Of a DNA stretch of 64,000 nt, positions 55,150 to 61,681 are shown piece by piece. The notes beneath the pieces were generated by a model, which was given only the letters and a program-made list of their open reading frames with translations, searched no databases and was not told the DNA's origin. The first letter of the stretch is position 1. Each line of letters opens with the position of its first letter. Made by a program: the position numbers and the translations under genes. The stretch spans positions 310,001 to 374,000 of the forward strand of contig NZ_JAHVJZ010000001.1 in the NCBI RefSeq assembly GCF_019801015.1, read 5' to 3'. Source of the DNA: Marinobacter nauticus. GTDB lineage: Bacteria > Pseudomonadota > Gammaproteobacteria > Enterobacterales > Shewanellaceae.

Positions 55150-56004
55150 TCAGATCCCTACCTGCCAGCGTTTCAGTGGCGCCTCGGGATCGATGCCCCG
55201 GCCCCAGCGGTCCAGGCTGTCGAGTTTGATAACGGAAACATTATCGATGCCTTCCGTTATCGTAGCCGGTACATCACCGGCACTGAGCAGCACCAGGCCG
55301 CCTTCCTCTTTGGCCAGGGCCTTCAGATCCGCTCTGTCTTGCTCGGTCCAGGTCAGAGCGGGTTTGGTCTGGCGCTCAAGCACAAAGAGTCCGTTGCCAC
55401 TGACAAAGTCTTCCAGCCGGTCGTCCAGCAGCACCACTGCATCAATGCCAGCAGAGAGCAGGGCATTCTGCTGCTGTTGCTGCATCTGAGCGATGGCCTG
55501 CTTCAGTGTCGACTGGTTGTTGGCGATGCGGGCGGAATGGGCCGGGTAGAGGGCTTTCAGGTCCGCTGCCAGGATGTCAGCCATGCGGGCCAGGTTGGCT
55601 GGATTCAGCCAGATGTAGGGCGATACCTCGCCACTCTCCAGCTGACGAGTGACCACCGCGCTGCCCTTTGGGGTCAGAGCACGGCTGGCGTCCAGCTCCA
55701 CCACGCGGATGTTGTGAGCCCGCACATGAGGGTAGAGCGGGTCGCCGGGCCAGACGGAACCGATGGTGATCACCGCTTCGGCGTGTTTGGCCGCACTGGT
55801 AACGGCCGCTTTGCCCTGGCCGTCAAACCAGGCCGGAAGGCGATTAAGGCCATAACGGCGCGGCGGCAGATATTCGACGGCAACATCGGTGCCGTCGGTG
55901 AGCTCCGTTGCCAACATATAGGTGGCGGGCAGGTGGGTCAGCAATGCCGCCTGGGTGGGCAGCGTCAGCATCAGCGCAGCGGAGGCGATCAGGGAACGCA
56001 ACAT
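55150..56004 (-). CDS. Second metal-binding periplasmic protein (FpvF-like position)
   Basis: A 284-residue exported protein (signal peptide MLRSLIASAALMLTLPTQAA). It is diverged but has the cluster A-I substrate-binding layout: VVELDASRALTPKGSAVVTR, YIWLNPANLARMADILAADL, KALYPAHSARIANNQSTL. The first lobe lacks the metal-binding histidines expected of ZnuA, so it may bind a metal-chelate rather than a bare ion. Two binding proteins flanking one ATPase/permease pair is the arrangement of fpvCDEF in Pseudomonas aeruginosa, where FpvF is the second binding protein. It is the last gene of the operon. Confidence 0.8.
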   Translation of the reverse strand: MLRSLIASAALMLTLPTQAALLTHLPATYMLATELTDGTDVAVEYLPPRRYGLNRLPAWFDGQGKAAVTSAAKHAEAVITIGSVWPGDPLYPHVRAHNIRVVELDASRALTPKGSAVVTRQLESGEVSPYIWLNPANLARMADILAADLKALYPAHSARIANNQSTLKQAIAQMQQQQQNALLSAGIDAVVLLDDRLEDFVSGNGLFVLERQTKPALTWTEQDRADLKALAKEEGGLVLLSAGDVPATITEGIDNVSVIKLDSLDRWGRGIDPEAPLKRWQVGI

Positions 56005-56010
56005 GGCGAT

Positions 56011-56886
56011 TTATCCTTTTACAACAATGCGGTAGCCCGTGGCCGCCAGGAAGGCGGTCGCAGACAGCAGAATGATGGCGGCGCCGGACGGGATGGGCAT
56101 GCCCAGTTCCATTGGCAGCAGCGTACCCAACACACAGGCGAGGGTGGCGAGCAGGGCCGACAGACGCACGAATGAACCCATATCCCGTGTCAGCAAGCGG
56201 GCTGTCGCGCCGGGGATCAGCAACAACGCGCCCACCAGCACCGCGCCGATGATCTTCACAGCGGCAATGGTTATCAGGGTGATCATCACCACAAACAGGT
56301 AGTCATAGACGGCCGTCTGCCAACCCCGTACCCGGGCCAGGTCCGGGCTGATGCAGGTCAGCAGCATGCGGTTGAAGGTCGGCACAAAAAACAGGCCGAT
56401 CAGCAGTGTACTGACGACCAACAAAAGAATGTCGGCGTCGGTGACCGTCAGGATGGAGCCAAACAGCACGTTTTCCAGCAGATGGATGTTGATCTTGCGG
56501 GCCACAAACATCAGCAGCGCTGCGCCGCCCGCCAGTGCCACCGCCAGAAACACCCCCACCAGGGTGTCGTAGGGCACATTGGTGCGGTTGCGGATGTAGT
56601 GAAGCAGCAGCGCGAAGATCATGCAGAAACTGAACAGCCCGATCACCGGGTTGTCTGTTGGCTCTCCGAGCAGAATGCCGATGGCCACTCCGGTCAGGGC
56701 ACCGTGGCCAACCGCTTCGGAGAAGAATGCCAGCCGTTTGGCGATCACCAGTGTGCCCAAAGCACCCAGAATCGGCCCGATAAACAGCGCAGCGACCAGG
56801 GCGTTCACCAGAAAGCCGTAGCCAAAGCTTTCCGGCAGGTAGCCCGCAGCCGCGCCATCCGCGGCCAGTTGACGCAGCCATTCCAT
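56011..56886 (-). CDS. Metal ABC transporter permease (ZnuB/FpvE-like)
   Basis: Inner-membrane permease of 291 residues with eight or nine hydrophobic helices. GFLVNALVAALFIGPILGAL, AFFSEAVGHGALTGVAIGIL and IIGAVLVGALLLIPGATARL are typical of the ABC-3 family that imports Zn2+, Mn2+ or Fe2+. Its start touches the ATPase stop. A homologous subunit (FpvE) in Pseudomonas acts with the PepSY-type reductase on pyoverdine iron, and I infer the same here. Confidence 0.9.
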   Translation of the reverse strand: MEWLRQLAADGAAAGYLPESFGYGFLVNALVAALFIGPILGALGTLVIAKRLAFFSEAVGHGALTGVAIGILLGEPTDNPVIGLFSFCMIFALLLHYIRNRTNVPYDTLVGVFLAVALAGGAALLMFVARKINIHLLENVLFGSILTVTDADILLLVVSTLLIGLFFVPTFNRMLLTCISPDLARVRGWQTAVYDYLFVVMITLITIAAVKIIGAVLVGALLLIPGATARLLTRDMGSFVRLSALLATLACVLGTLLPMELGMPIPSGAAIILLSATAFLAATGYRIVVKG

Positions 56887-57605
56887 CAGGCCACCTCCCG
56901 GTTGGTGTGATGCTGGAACAGATTGGCCAGTTTGTGCGGGGCCAATACGGTGTCCACGTCACCGGATTCGACGATTTCACGGTTCACCACGTGGATGATG
57001 GGGTCGGGCAGACGGCGTACCGCGCCCACATCGTGGTGGACGCACATCAGAGTGCAGCCGCGTTGAGAGAGCTCACCGATCAGTTCGTCCAGGTAGCGGA
57101 CGCCGGTCTCATCCATGCCGGTGGTGGGCTCGTCCAGGATCAGCAGTTGGGGGTCATCCAGCAGGGCCTGGGCGAACAGCACACGTTGTTGTTCACCGCC
57201 GGAGAGTTGGCCCATTCGGCGGTCCGCCCGCTCAGCCATCCCTACCCGGGCAAGTTGCTCCAGCACACGCTGGCGCTCTTTGCTGGCGCGTCGCCAGAAC
57301 AGCGGACGTCGGGTGAGGTTCAGCAGTACGAAGTCCATGACGGTAAACGGCAGGCTGGACTCAAAAGCGGCAGACTGGGGCACATAACCGATGGCGCCGG
57401 CGTGTTGTGGCCACTGAATGGCAATCTCTCCGGTAAAGGGCGTCAGGCCCAGTACCGAGCGCAGCAGCGAGGTTTTGCCACCGCCATTGGGGCCCATCAG
57501 CACATGGCAGCGGCCCGCTTCAAAGTGGTGGTCGATGTCGGACAAAACCCGTTCCGGCCCGTACTGCAACGACAGACCGGTCAGCGAGATCGCGGGGCCG
57601 TTCAT
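56886..57605 (-). CDS. Metal ABC transporter ATPase (ZnuC/FpvD-like)
   Basis: Nucleotide-binding subunit of 239 residues. Walker A GPNGGGKT is at residues 38-45, the signature is LSGGEQQRV, and Walker B is LLILDEPTTGMD. CVHHDVGAV holds the switch His. It overlaps the upstream binding-protein gene by four bases (ATGA-type), so translation is probably coupled. It energises the adjoining permease. Confidence 0.92.
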   Translation of the reverse strand: MNGPAISLTGLSLQYGPERVLSDIDHHFEAGRCHVLMGPNGGGKTSLLRSVLGLTPFTGEIAIQWPQHAGAIGYVPQSAAFESSLPFTVMDFVLLNLTRRPLFWRRASKERQRVLEQLARVGMAERADRRMGQLSGGEQQRVLFAQALLDDPQLLILDEPTTGMDETGVRYLDELIGELSQRGCTLMCVHHDVGAVRRLPDPIIHVVNREIVESGDVDTVLAPHKLANLFQHHTNREVA

Positions 57606-58495
57606 GCTTTGCCATCCTGTGCGGCATAGCGGATCGCTTCCACCAGAGTGTCCAGATTGCTCTGCATCTCACGCTCCACCTTGTCCGCTTCAAACGGGCC
57701 ATGGGTCATATGGGAAAACTGGTAAAGCTGAACGCCAGTGGCCGCTTCGATGGTGTCGACAAAACGGTTGGGCATGTCCAATTCGTAGAACAGCACGTTG
57801 ATGCCGGACGCCTTAATGCGATCGATGGTGCCCTGCAATTGGCTGGCAGAGGGCTCAACACCGTGAGCCGGTTCAATCACGGCGTCCACGCCAATGCCAA
57901 ACTCCTGCAGCAGGTAGCCGTAGGCGTTGTGGGTTGTGGCCACTTTGATGCCGGAGGTGTCCAGTTCGGCAATGTCGGTCAGCGCCTTCTGTTTCATGGC
58001 GCGCAGCTTACCGGCAAAGGTGCGGGCGTTTTTGCGGTAGGTGCGGGCGTTTTCCGGGTCCAGTTCGCCCAACTCCCGTGCGATGGTGTACAGCTTCTGG
58101 ATGGTGGTGTTGATGCCGACAAACGTGTGCGCGTTAACCGCGCTATCACCCACCGCAGAACCCATCGCCGGCAGCACGGCCACTTCGGCATTGGCGTAGA
58201 TCACTTTCAGGTCCGGTCGGTTGGCGGCCTGAATCACCTGCATGGCAAAGTCGTCATGGCCAACGCCATTAACGACAAAAGCGTCCATCTCAGCCAGGCG
58301 ACGCATGTCCTGAGGCTGAGCCTGGTAGTTATGGGGATTAAAGCCCGCGTCCACCAGCGGCAGGATGGTGGCTTTCTCGCCGGCCACTTGTGCCACGTAG
58401 CTGTAATAGGGGTGCAGGGCGATGCCTACGGTGAGCTTGGCCTGGACGGGCAAGGCGAACGCCAGGCCGGCAAGCAGAGTAACAAGCGCTCGCAT
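57602..58495 (-). CDS. Metal ABC transporter substrate-binding protein (ZnuA/FpvC-like)
   Basis: Periplasmic binding protein of 297 residues with a signal peptide ending LPVQA. Cluster A-I features: VGIALHPYYSYVAQVAGEKA, DAGFNPHNYQAQPQDMRRLA (His), VNGVGHDDFAMQVIQAANRP (His), then NAHTFVGINTTIQKLYTIAR (His) and NVLFYELDMPNRFVDTIEAA. There is no His-rich loop as in true ZnuA, so iron or manganese is plausible. Starts on the stop of the preceding gene. Confidence 0.9.
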   Translation of the reverse strand: MRALVTLLAGLAFALPVQAKLTVGIALHPYYSYVAQVAGEKATILPLVDAGFNPHNYQAQPQDMRRLAEMDAFVVNGVGHDDFAMQVIQAANRPDLKVIYANAEVAVLPAMGSAVGDSAVNAHTFVGINTTIQKLYTIARELGELDPENARTYRKNARTFAGKLRAMKQKALTDIAELDTSGIKVATTHNAYGYLLQEFGIGVDAVIEPAHGVEPSASQLQGTIDRIKASGINVLFYELDMPNRFVDTIEAATGVQLYQFSHMTHGPFEADKVEREMQSNLDTLVEAIRYAAQDGKA

Positions 58496-59016
58496 CAGTG
58501 ATCCTTATGATTTTGGGCACCGGGCGCCACCACCTGTTGGCAGCCGGTGTGTTTCAGAGTTTCCGCATCGGTATGAGCAGGGATGGCATCGCAAAGCCAG
58601 AGTTGGGCGTCGGGCAGGGTACTGTCCAGCAGCAGAAGATGTTCCTGAAGCTGTCCCAGATAGAGGCCTTCACCCGGCTGCTGCCATCGCCCTTCGCTGA
58701 AGGGCGGTATGTAGCTGTCGCTCAATTCTGCGATGCCGGGCCAGGAGGCGATGCCAATGAGGCCGTCATCCAGATTGTCCTGATGCCAGTCCCGGATCTC
58801 TTCATGGGCCAGCTTCAGGTCAGTAAAAGGCACCTGGATGCCGGCGGGCAGTTCGTTATGGGCGATCTGGTGAGCGGCCAGCATGGCGTGGTGGCTGCCC
58901 GCCTGATGATGGGGCAGCAGCAGGGTACCGATGCCGAGAATGGCCACGATGGCGAGTGCCACATAACGGCCTTCAGCCACCCCGTTATCCGGCGCCACTT
59001 TCTGGGTGAAAGCCAT
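58495..59016 (-). CDS. DUF6162-like membrane-anchored protein (FpvK-like position)
   Basis: A 173-residue protein with one N-terminal membrane helix (VALAIVAILGIGTLLLPHHQ) and a periplasmic domain rich in His and Trp (IRDWHQDNLDDGLIGIASWP; LWLCDAIPAHTDAETLKHTG). I recall such proteins as DUF6162, found beside metal ABC transporters. By position it matches FpvK of the pyoverdine-iron locus. The His/Cys-rich periplasmic part could hold iron during reduction. The start overlaps the previous stop. Confidence 0.72.
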   Translation of the reverse strand: MAFTQKVAPDNGVAEGRYVALAIVAILGIGTLLLPHHQAGSHHAMLAAHQIAHNELPAGIQVPFTDLKLAHEEIRDWHQDNLDDGLIGIASWPGIAELSDSYIPPFSEGRWQQPGEGLYLGQLQEHLLLLDSTLPDAQLWLCDAIPAHTDAETLKHTGCQQVVAPGAQNHKDH

Positions 59017-59342
59017 CAGCGATCCTTCATCTCGACAACGTCCACCTCGACGGGAGACTCGTGGCCGGGGTCGAACACCAGGTAGAAGTCACCGGCCGGT
59101 GTCGGGAACTGCACCCGGGATTGCGCGTCGGTGCGTTCGATGGCGAGCAGGTTGTCGTCGTAGTCGAACAATTTGATGTCGTAGTTGCTGGCGTGGCCGC
59201 CATCGGTCCAGCCGGTTTTGCAGTGGACTTCGCTGCGATCCTGCTCAAACCAGCACTCCATCAGGCCGAAATGGGCGAAGCTGGAGGTGCTGAACAGCGC
59301 CAGGGAAAGGGACAGAGCGGTATGAAGGGGTGTACGGTTCAT
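59016..59342 (-). CDS. Small periplasmic protein (FpvJ-like position)
   Basis: A 108-residue exported protein (signal peptide MNRTPLHTALSLSLALFSTS SFA). The mature domain AHFGLMECWFEQDRSEVHCK carries two cysteines, followed by DIKLFDYDDNLLAIERTDAQ and PAGDFYLVFDPGHESPVEVD. This looks like a small beta-sandwich related to DUF4198 or carboxypeptidase-regulatory domains. Its operon position matches fpvJ/fpvH of Pseudomonas. It overlaps the next gene by one base. Confidence 0.7.
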   Translation of the reverse strand: MNRTPLHTALSLSLALFSTSSFAHFGLMECWFEQDRSEVHCKTGWTDGGHASNYDIKLFDYDDNLLAIERTDAQSRVQFPTPAGDFYLVFDPGHESPVEVDVVEMKDR

Positions 59343-59383
59343 CGGGACTCACAAAGGGGGCCGAAGCCCCCGGATACAACGGT

Positions 59384-60199
59384 TTAGTCCAGCTGGACTT
59401 CAAAGGTGATGTTCAGCATGGTGCGATGGGCATCGGCCATCGGGTCGTTTTCCAATACCTGGGTGTGGCTGGCGGCGGCGATGTATCGGCCTGCCTGTGC
59501 CGGGGTAAAGGTGACATTGCCGTTGGCATCGGTTTCCACCGAGATCGCTTCCTGAGAGGCCCGGTACAGCGTGCCTTCGCGGGTCACTTCCACTTTCAGA
59601 CCTTCAATGGGCGTGCCGTTGTACAGGTACTGGAAAGTCACTTCGTCGTTTTCAACGATGTCAGCCGGATGGGTGACCGGCACCATTTCAAACCCTTTGT
59701 TGGTCGGGTTCAGGGCGGTGCGGTTGGGGGCCATAACGGTCACGTAGCTTTCACCACGGGGCTCAAACTTGATGGTTTTCACCTCACGGGCACCCTCCGG
59801 CACGATCTGCTGACGCTCGGCCTTGTTGGCCGGCACGCGACGTTCGCTGTCACGACGACCCACCTGATAAGTGGTCATGTAAAACGGCGCGCGGCTGTTG
59901 ACCAGCTTGTGGGTGCCCGGTTCAACAAAGAAAAAGTCGAATACGCTACGGCGCTTGCCCTTAAACAGCGCGTCGGGACGCTCTGAACGGCCGTCCGGCA
60001 TGATGATGTGGGCCGGGTCAGCACTGGTGGGCTTATCAAAAGCAAAGGTCGCGTGCGCCGCAGTGGCGTCCACGGTGACCCACTCACCTTCCGCTTTGGA
60101 GATGGTGAAGTGAGAGGGCAGGATCCAGAGCGGGTGCGCCTGTGCAGTGGCCACCAGGCCCAGTACCAGTCCAGCGCCGAGGAGCGTCTTTTTCATCAT
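59384..60199 (-). CDS. DUF4198 periplasmic protein
   Basis: A 271-residue exported protein. The ATG at 60199 with AAGGA eight bases upstream is followed by signal peptide MMKKTLLGAGLVLGLVATAQ A. It opens HPLWILPSHFTISKAEGEWV, the N-terminal HxxWixPs block of DUF4198, a family often found with metal-uptake TonB receptors. Two sandwich domains follow, with GTPIEGLKVEVTREGTLYRA and VTFTPAQAGRYIAAASHTQV. The N-terminal His after cleavage could bind metal. It lies between DUF2271 and the small periplasmic protein in the operon. Confidence 0.86.
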   Translation of the reverse strand: MMKKTLLGAGLVLGLVATAQAHPLWILPSHFTISKAEGEWVTVDATAAHATFAFDKPTSADPAHIIMPDGRSERPDALFKGKRRSVFDFFFVEPGTHKLVNSRAPFYMTTYQVGRRDSERRVPANKAERQQIVPEGAREVKTIKFEPRGESYVTVMAPNRTALNPTNKGFEMVPVTHPADIVENDEVTFQYLYNGTPIEGLKVEVTREGTLYRASQEAISVETDANGNVTFTPAQAGRYIAAASHTQVLENDPMADAHRTMLNITFEVQLD

Positions 60200-60213
60200 G
60201 TTGTCCTTAATCA

Positions 60214-60723
60214 TTACGGGGTATAGGTCAGTTCGATGGCGCCCACTTCGGCCATCGGTTTGGTGGTCAGGTTGAAGGCGCTGTCGCCCAGAGTGATGCG
60301 CTGGCGAACCAGGTCGCGTCCGCCGTGCTCTCGCACCACTTCCACGTAAAGGGTGTACTCGCCTTGTGGCAGGCGCTGTCCGTCGATGCCGCTGCCGTCC
60401 CATTTCAGGCTGTGGATGCCGGCGGTGCGGGTCGCTGAGGAGTAGCCGTCAATGTTGTCAGCCTGATAGCGGCCGAACTGGCGCCACCAGCGGCGAATGT
60501 CTTTGAGCCAGTCGGTTTGGTTACCGGTCCATAACGCCAGATTGGCCACGGTTTTGCGTTCCCCGTTTTCCAGCCAGATCGCCACATAGGGGCGGGCGTA
60601 ATTGGCCACATTGAGGACCGGCAGTTCCAGTTGCAGGTCCAGAGAGGCGGAGTCCGGCAGGGGCGTGGCCCAGGCCGGGGTCAGGCTTAATGCGGAGGCC
60701 AGTGTCAGGGCGGCAAGGCGCAT
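60214..60723 (-). CDS. DUF2271 periplasmic protein with FMN attachment motif
   Basis: A 169-residue exported protein (signal peptide ends PAWA). RPYVAIWLENGERKTVANLA and WLKDIRRWWRQFGRYQADNI are DUF2271 landmarks. Residues 92-98 read D-G-Y-S-S-A-T, matching the D-x-x-[ST]-[GAS]-A-T target of ApbE; Ser95 would carry covalent FMN. DUF2271 proteins are recognised candidates for extracytosolic flavinylation and often sit beside PepSY proteins, as here. It would accept electrons from the PepSY-TM protein, or pass them on to ferric siderophore. An ApbE is encoded 45 kb away. Confidence 0.88.
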   Translation of the reverse strand: MRLAALTLASALSLTPAWATPLPDSASLDLQLELPVLNVANYARPYVAIWLENGERKTVANLALWTGNQTDWLKDIRRWWRQFGRYQADNIDGYSSATRTAGIHSLKWDGSGIDGQRLPQGEYTLYVEVVREHGGRDLVRQRITLGDSAFNLTTKPMAEVGAIELTYTP

Positions 60724-60733
60724 AAGGGTTCCT

Positions 60734-61354
60734 TTACAAGCTCATCAGGTAGAGAGAAACGGTGATGCCGCTGCCTACCAGGGTCCAGCCCATGGCGGTA
60801 CGCAGCGTGCGTTTTTTCGGCACCAGCAGTACTACACCGGTCAATACAAACAGCACCATCAGCAGGGCACTGAGGTCGATAAACCAGTGCCAGGCTGGGC
60901 CGGTATTGCGGCCTTTGTGCAGGTCGTTCAGCCAGGCCACGGTGCCGTAGTCGGTCACGCTCAGCTCGGCGACCGGATTCAACAGGTCGATGTAGACCGA
61001 GGCGTCATAGCCCGGGCCTTTGAAGTCCAGGGTGACTTCCCCTTCCACCAGTTCCCCGTCTTCCACTTCGGAATAGATCTGCAGCGGCGACGCCAGGCCT
61101 TTCAGGCCACCTTGCTCCCGCAGGGCACGGATCAGGGCGGCTTCGCCGTTGGCTTTACGCAGGGCATCAGGATTCAGCAGGGCAGGGGAGAGGCTCAGCT
61201 CGGAATCAACGCGTTGGGGTTCACCCACAAACCAATCGGGACGGTTCAACGTGATGCCGGTAACGGCAAAGAACAGCACCACCAAAAGGAGGCTCATTGA
61301 AACGTAAATGTGCAGGGTGCGAGACCACTGCTGGACCGGTTTGGAACGCAACAT
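60734..61354 (-). CDS. PepSY-TM protein (FpvG-like reductase candidate)
   Basis: Inner-membrane protein of 206 residues: helix VSMSLLLVVLFFAVTGITLN near the N-terminus, a periplasmic PepSY-like part (DGELVEGEVTLDFKGPGYDA and VYIDLLNPVAELSVTDYGTV), then two more helices (FIDLSALLMVLFVLTGVVLL and MGWTLVGSGITVSLYLMSL). WLNDLHKGRNTGPAWHWFID has histidines suited to haem or iron. It is the first gene of the operon. P. aeruginosa FpvG, the inner-membrane reductase for ferripyoverdine, has this layout. A Fur-box-like site lies 55 bases before the start. Confidence 0.85.
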   Translation of the reverse strand: MLRSKPVQQWSRTLHIYVSMSLLLVVLFFAVTGITLNRPDWFVGEPQRVDSELSLSPALLNPDALRKANGEAALIRALREQGGLKGLASPLQIYSEVEDGELVEGEVTLDFKGPGYDASVYIDLLNPVAELSVTDYGTVAWLNDLHKGRNTGPAWHWFIDLSALLMVLFVLTGVVLLVPKKRTLRTAMGWTLVGSGITVSLYLMSL

Positions 61355-61408
61355 GTTCAGTGTCTTTGGGAGAGAGTTGCGGCGAACGATATCAGCAGTG
61401 AAAGAAAA

Positions 61409-61423
61409 TGGGAACTGTTATCA
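61409..61423 (-). promoter_or_regulatory. Fur-box-like site upstream of the PepSY operon
   Basis: TGGGAACTGTTATCA matches ten of fourteen positions of the Fur 7-1-7 motif TGATAAT-N-ATTATCA, 55 bases upstream of the first operon gene. Promoter elements were not resolved. Confidence 0.45.
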
Positions 61424-61594
61424 TCCGCATTTAAAGAAATTTACGTTCCACAGTGATCCGGCTCTCGCTGGCGCCCGAATTGCAACAATATTTCAACAAA
61501 TACAGTCGGGTAGCCTTTGTTCTGGTAACGGGTGTGAGCAACATCACGCCGTGAACAAAAAAAGTCCAAACAGGAAATTTACGTTAAATAGTTA

Positions 61595-61623
61595 TTGAAA
61601 TGATAAACATTCCCATTTAGATT
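61595..61623 (+). promoter_or_regulatory. TonB-receptor promoter with Fur box
   Basis: -35 TTGAAA (61595-61600) and -10 TAGATT (61618-61623) are 17 bases apart. A Fur-box-like TGAAATGATAAACATTCCC (61596-61614) agrees at 13 of 19 positions with the Fur consensus and covers the -35 and spacer, as expected for iron repression. Confidence 0.6.
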
Positions 61624-61681
61624 TGGCGCCAACTTAAACCCGGAAACGGGAACCCTTCCGGTTCCTTTCATGGAGTACCCG

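Larger units (their letters stand above)
54962..55156. other. GATC-dense intergenic segment
   Basis: Eleven GATC sites occur in 195 bases (54962, 54973, 54980, 54995, 55002, 55014, 55081, 55094, 55135, 55148, 55153). In random sequence of this length fewer than one is expected. The segment also holds a 33-base inverted repeat and the terminator of the metal-transport operon. Dense hemimethylatable sites suggest Dam- or SeqA-related binding, or a small repeat element; neither is shown. Confidence 0.6.

Noticed and set aside
55150-58495. Plain zinc uptake (ZnuABC) assignment for the ABC genes
   Set aside because: Two binding proteins, no His-rich loop, linkage to PepSY/DUF2271 and Fur-like sites all argue for iron, though zinc or manganese is not excluded.
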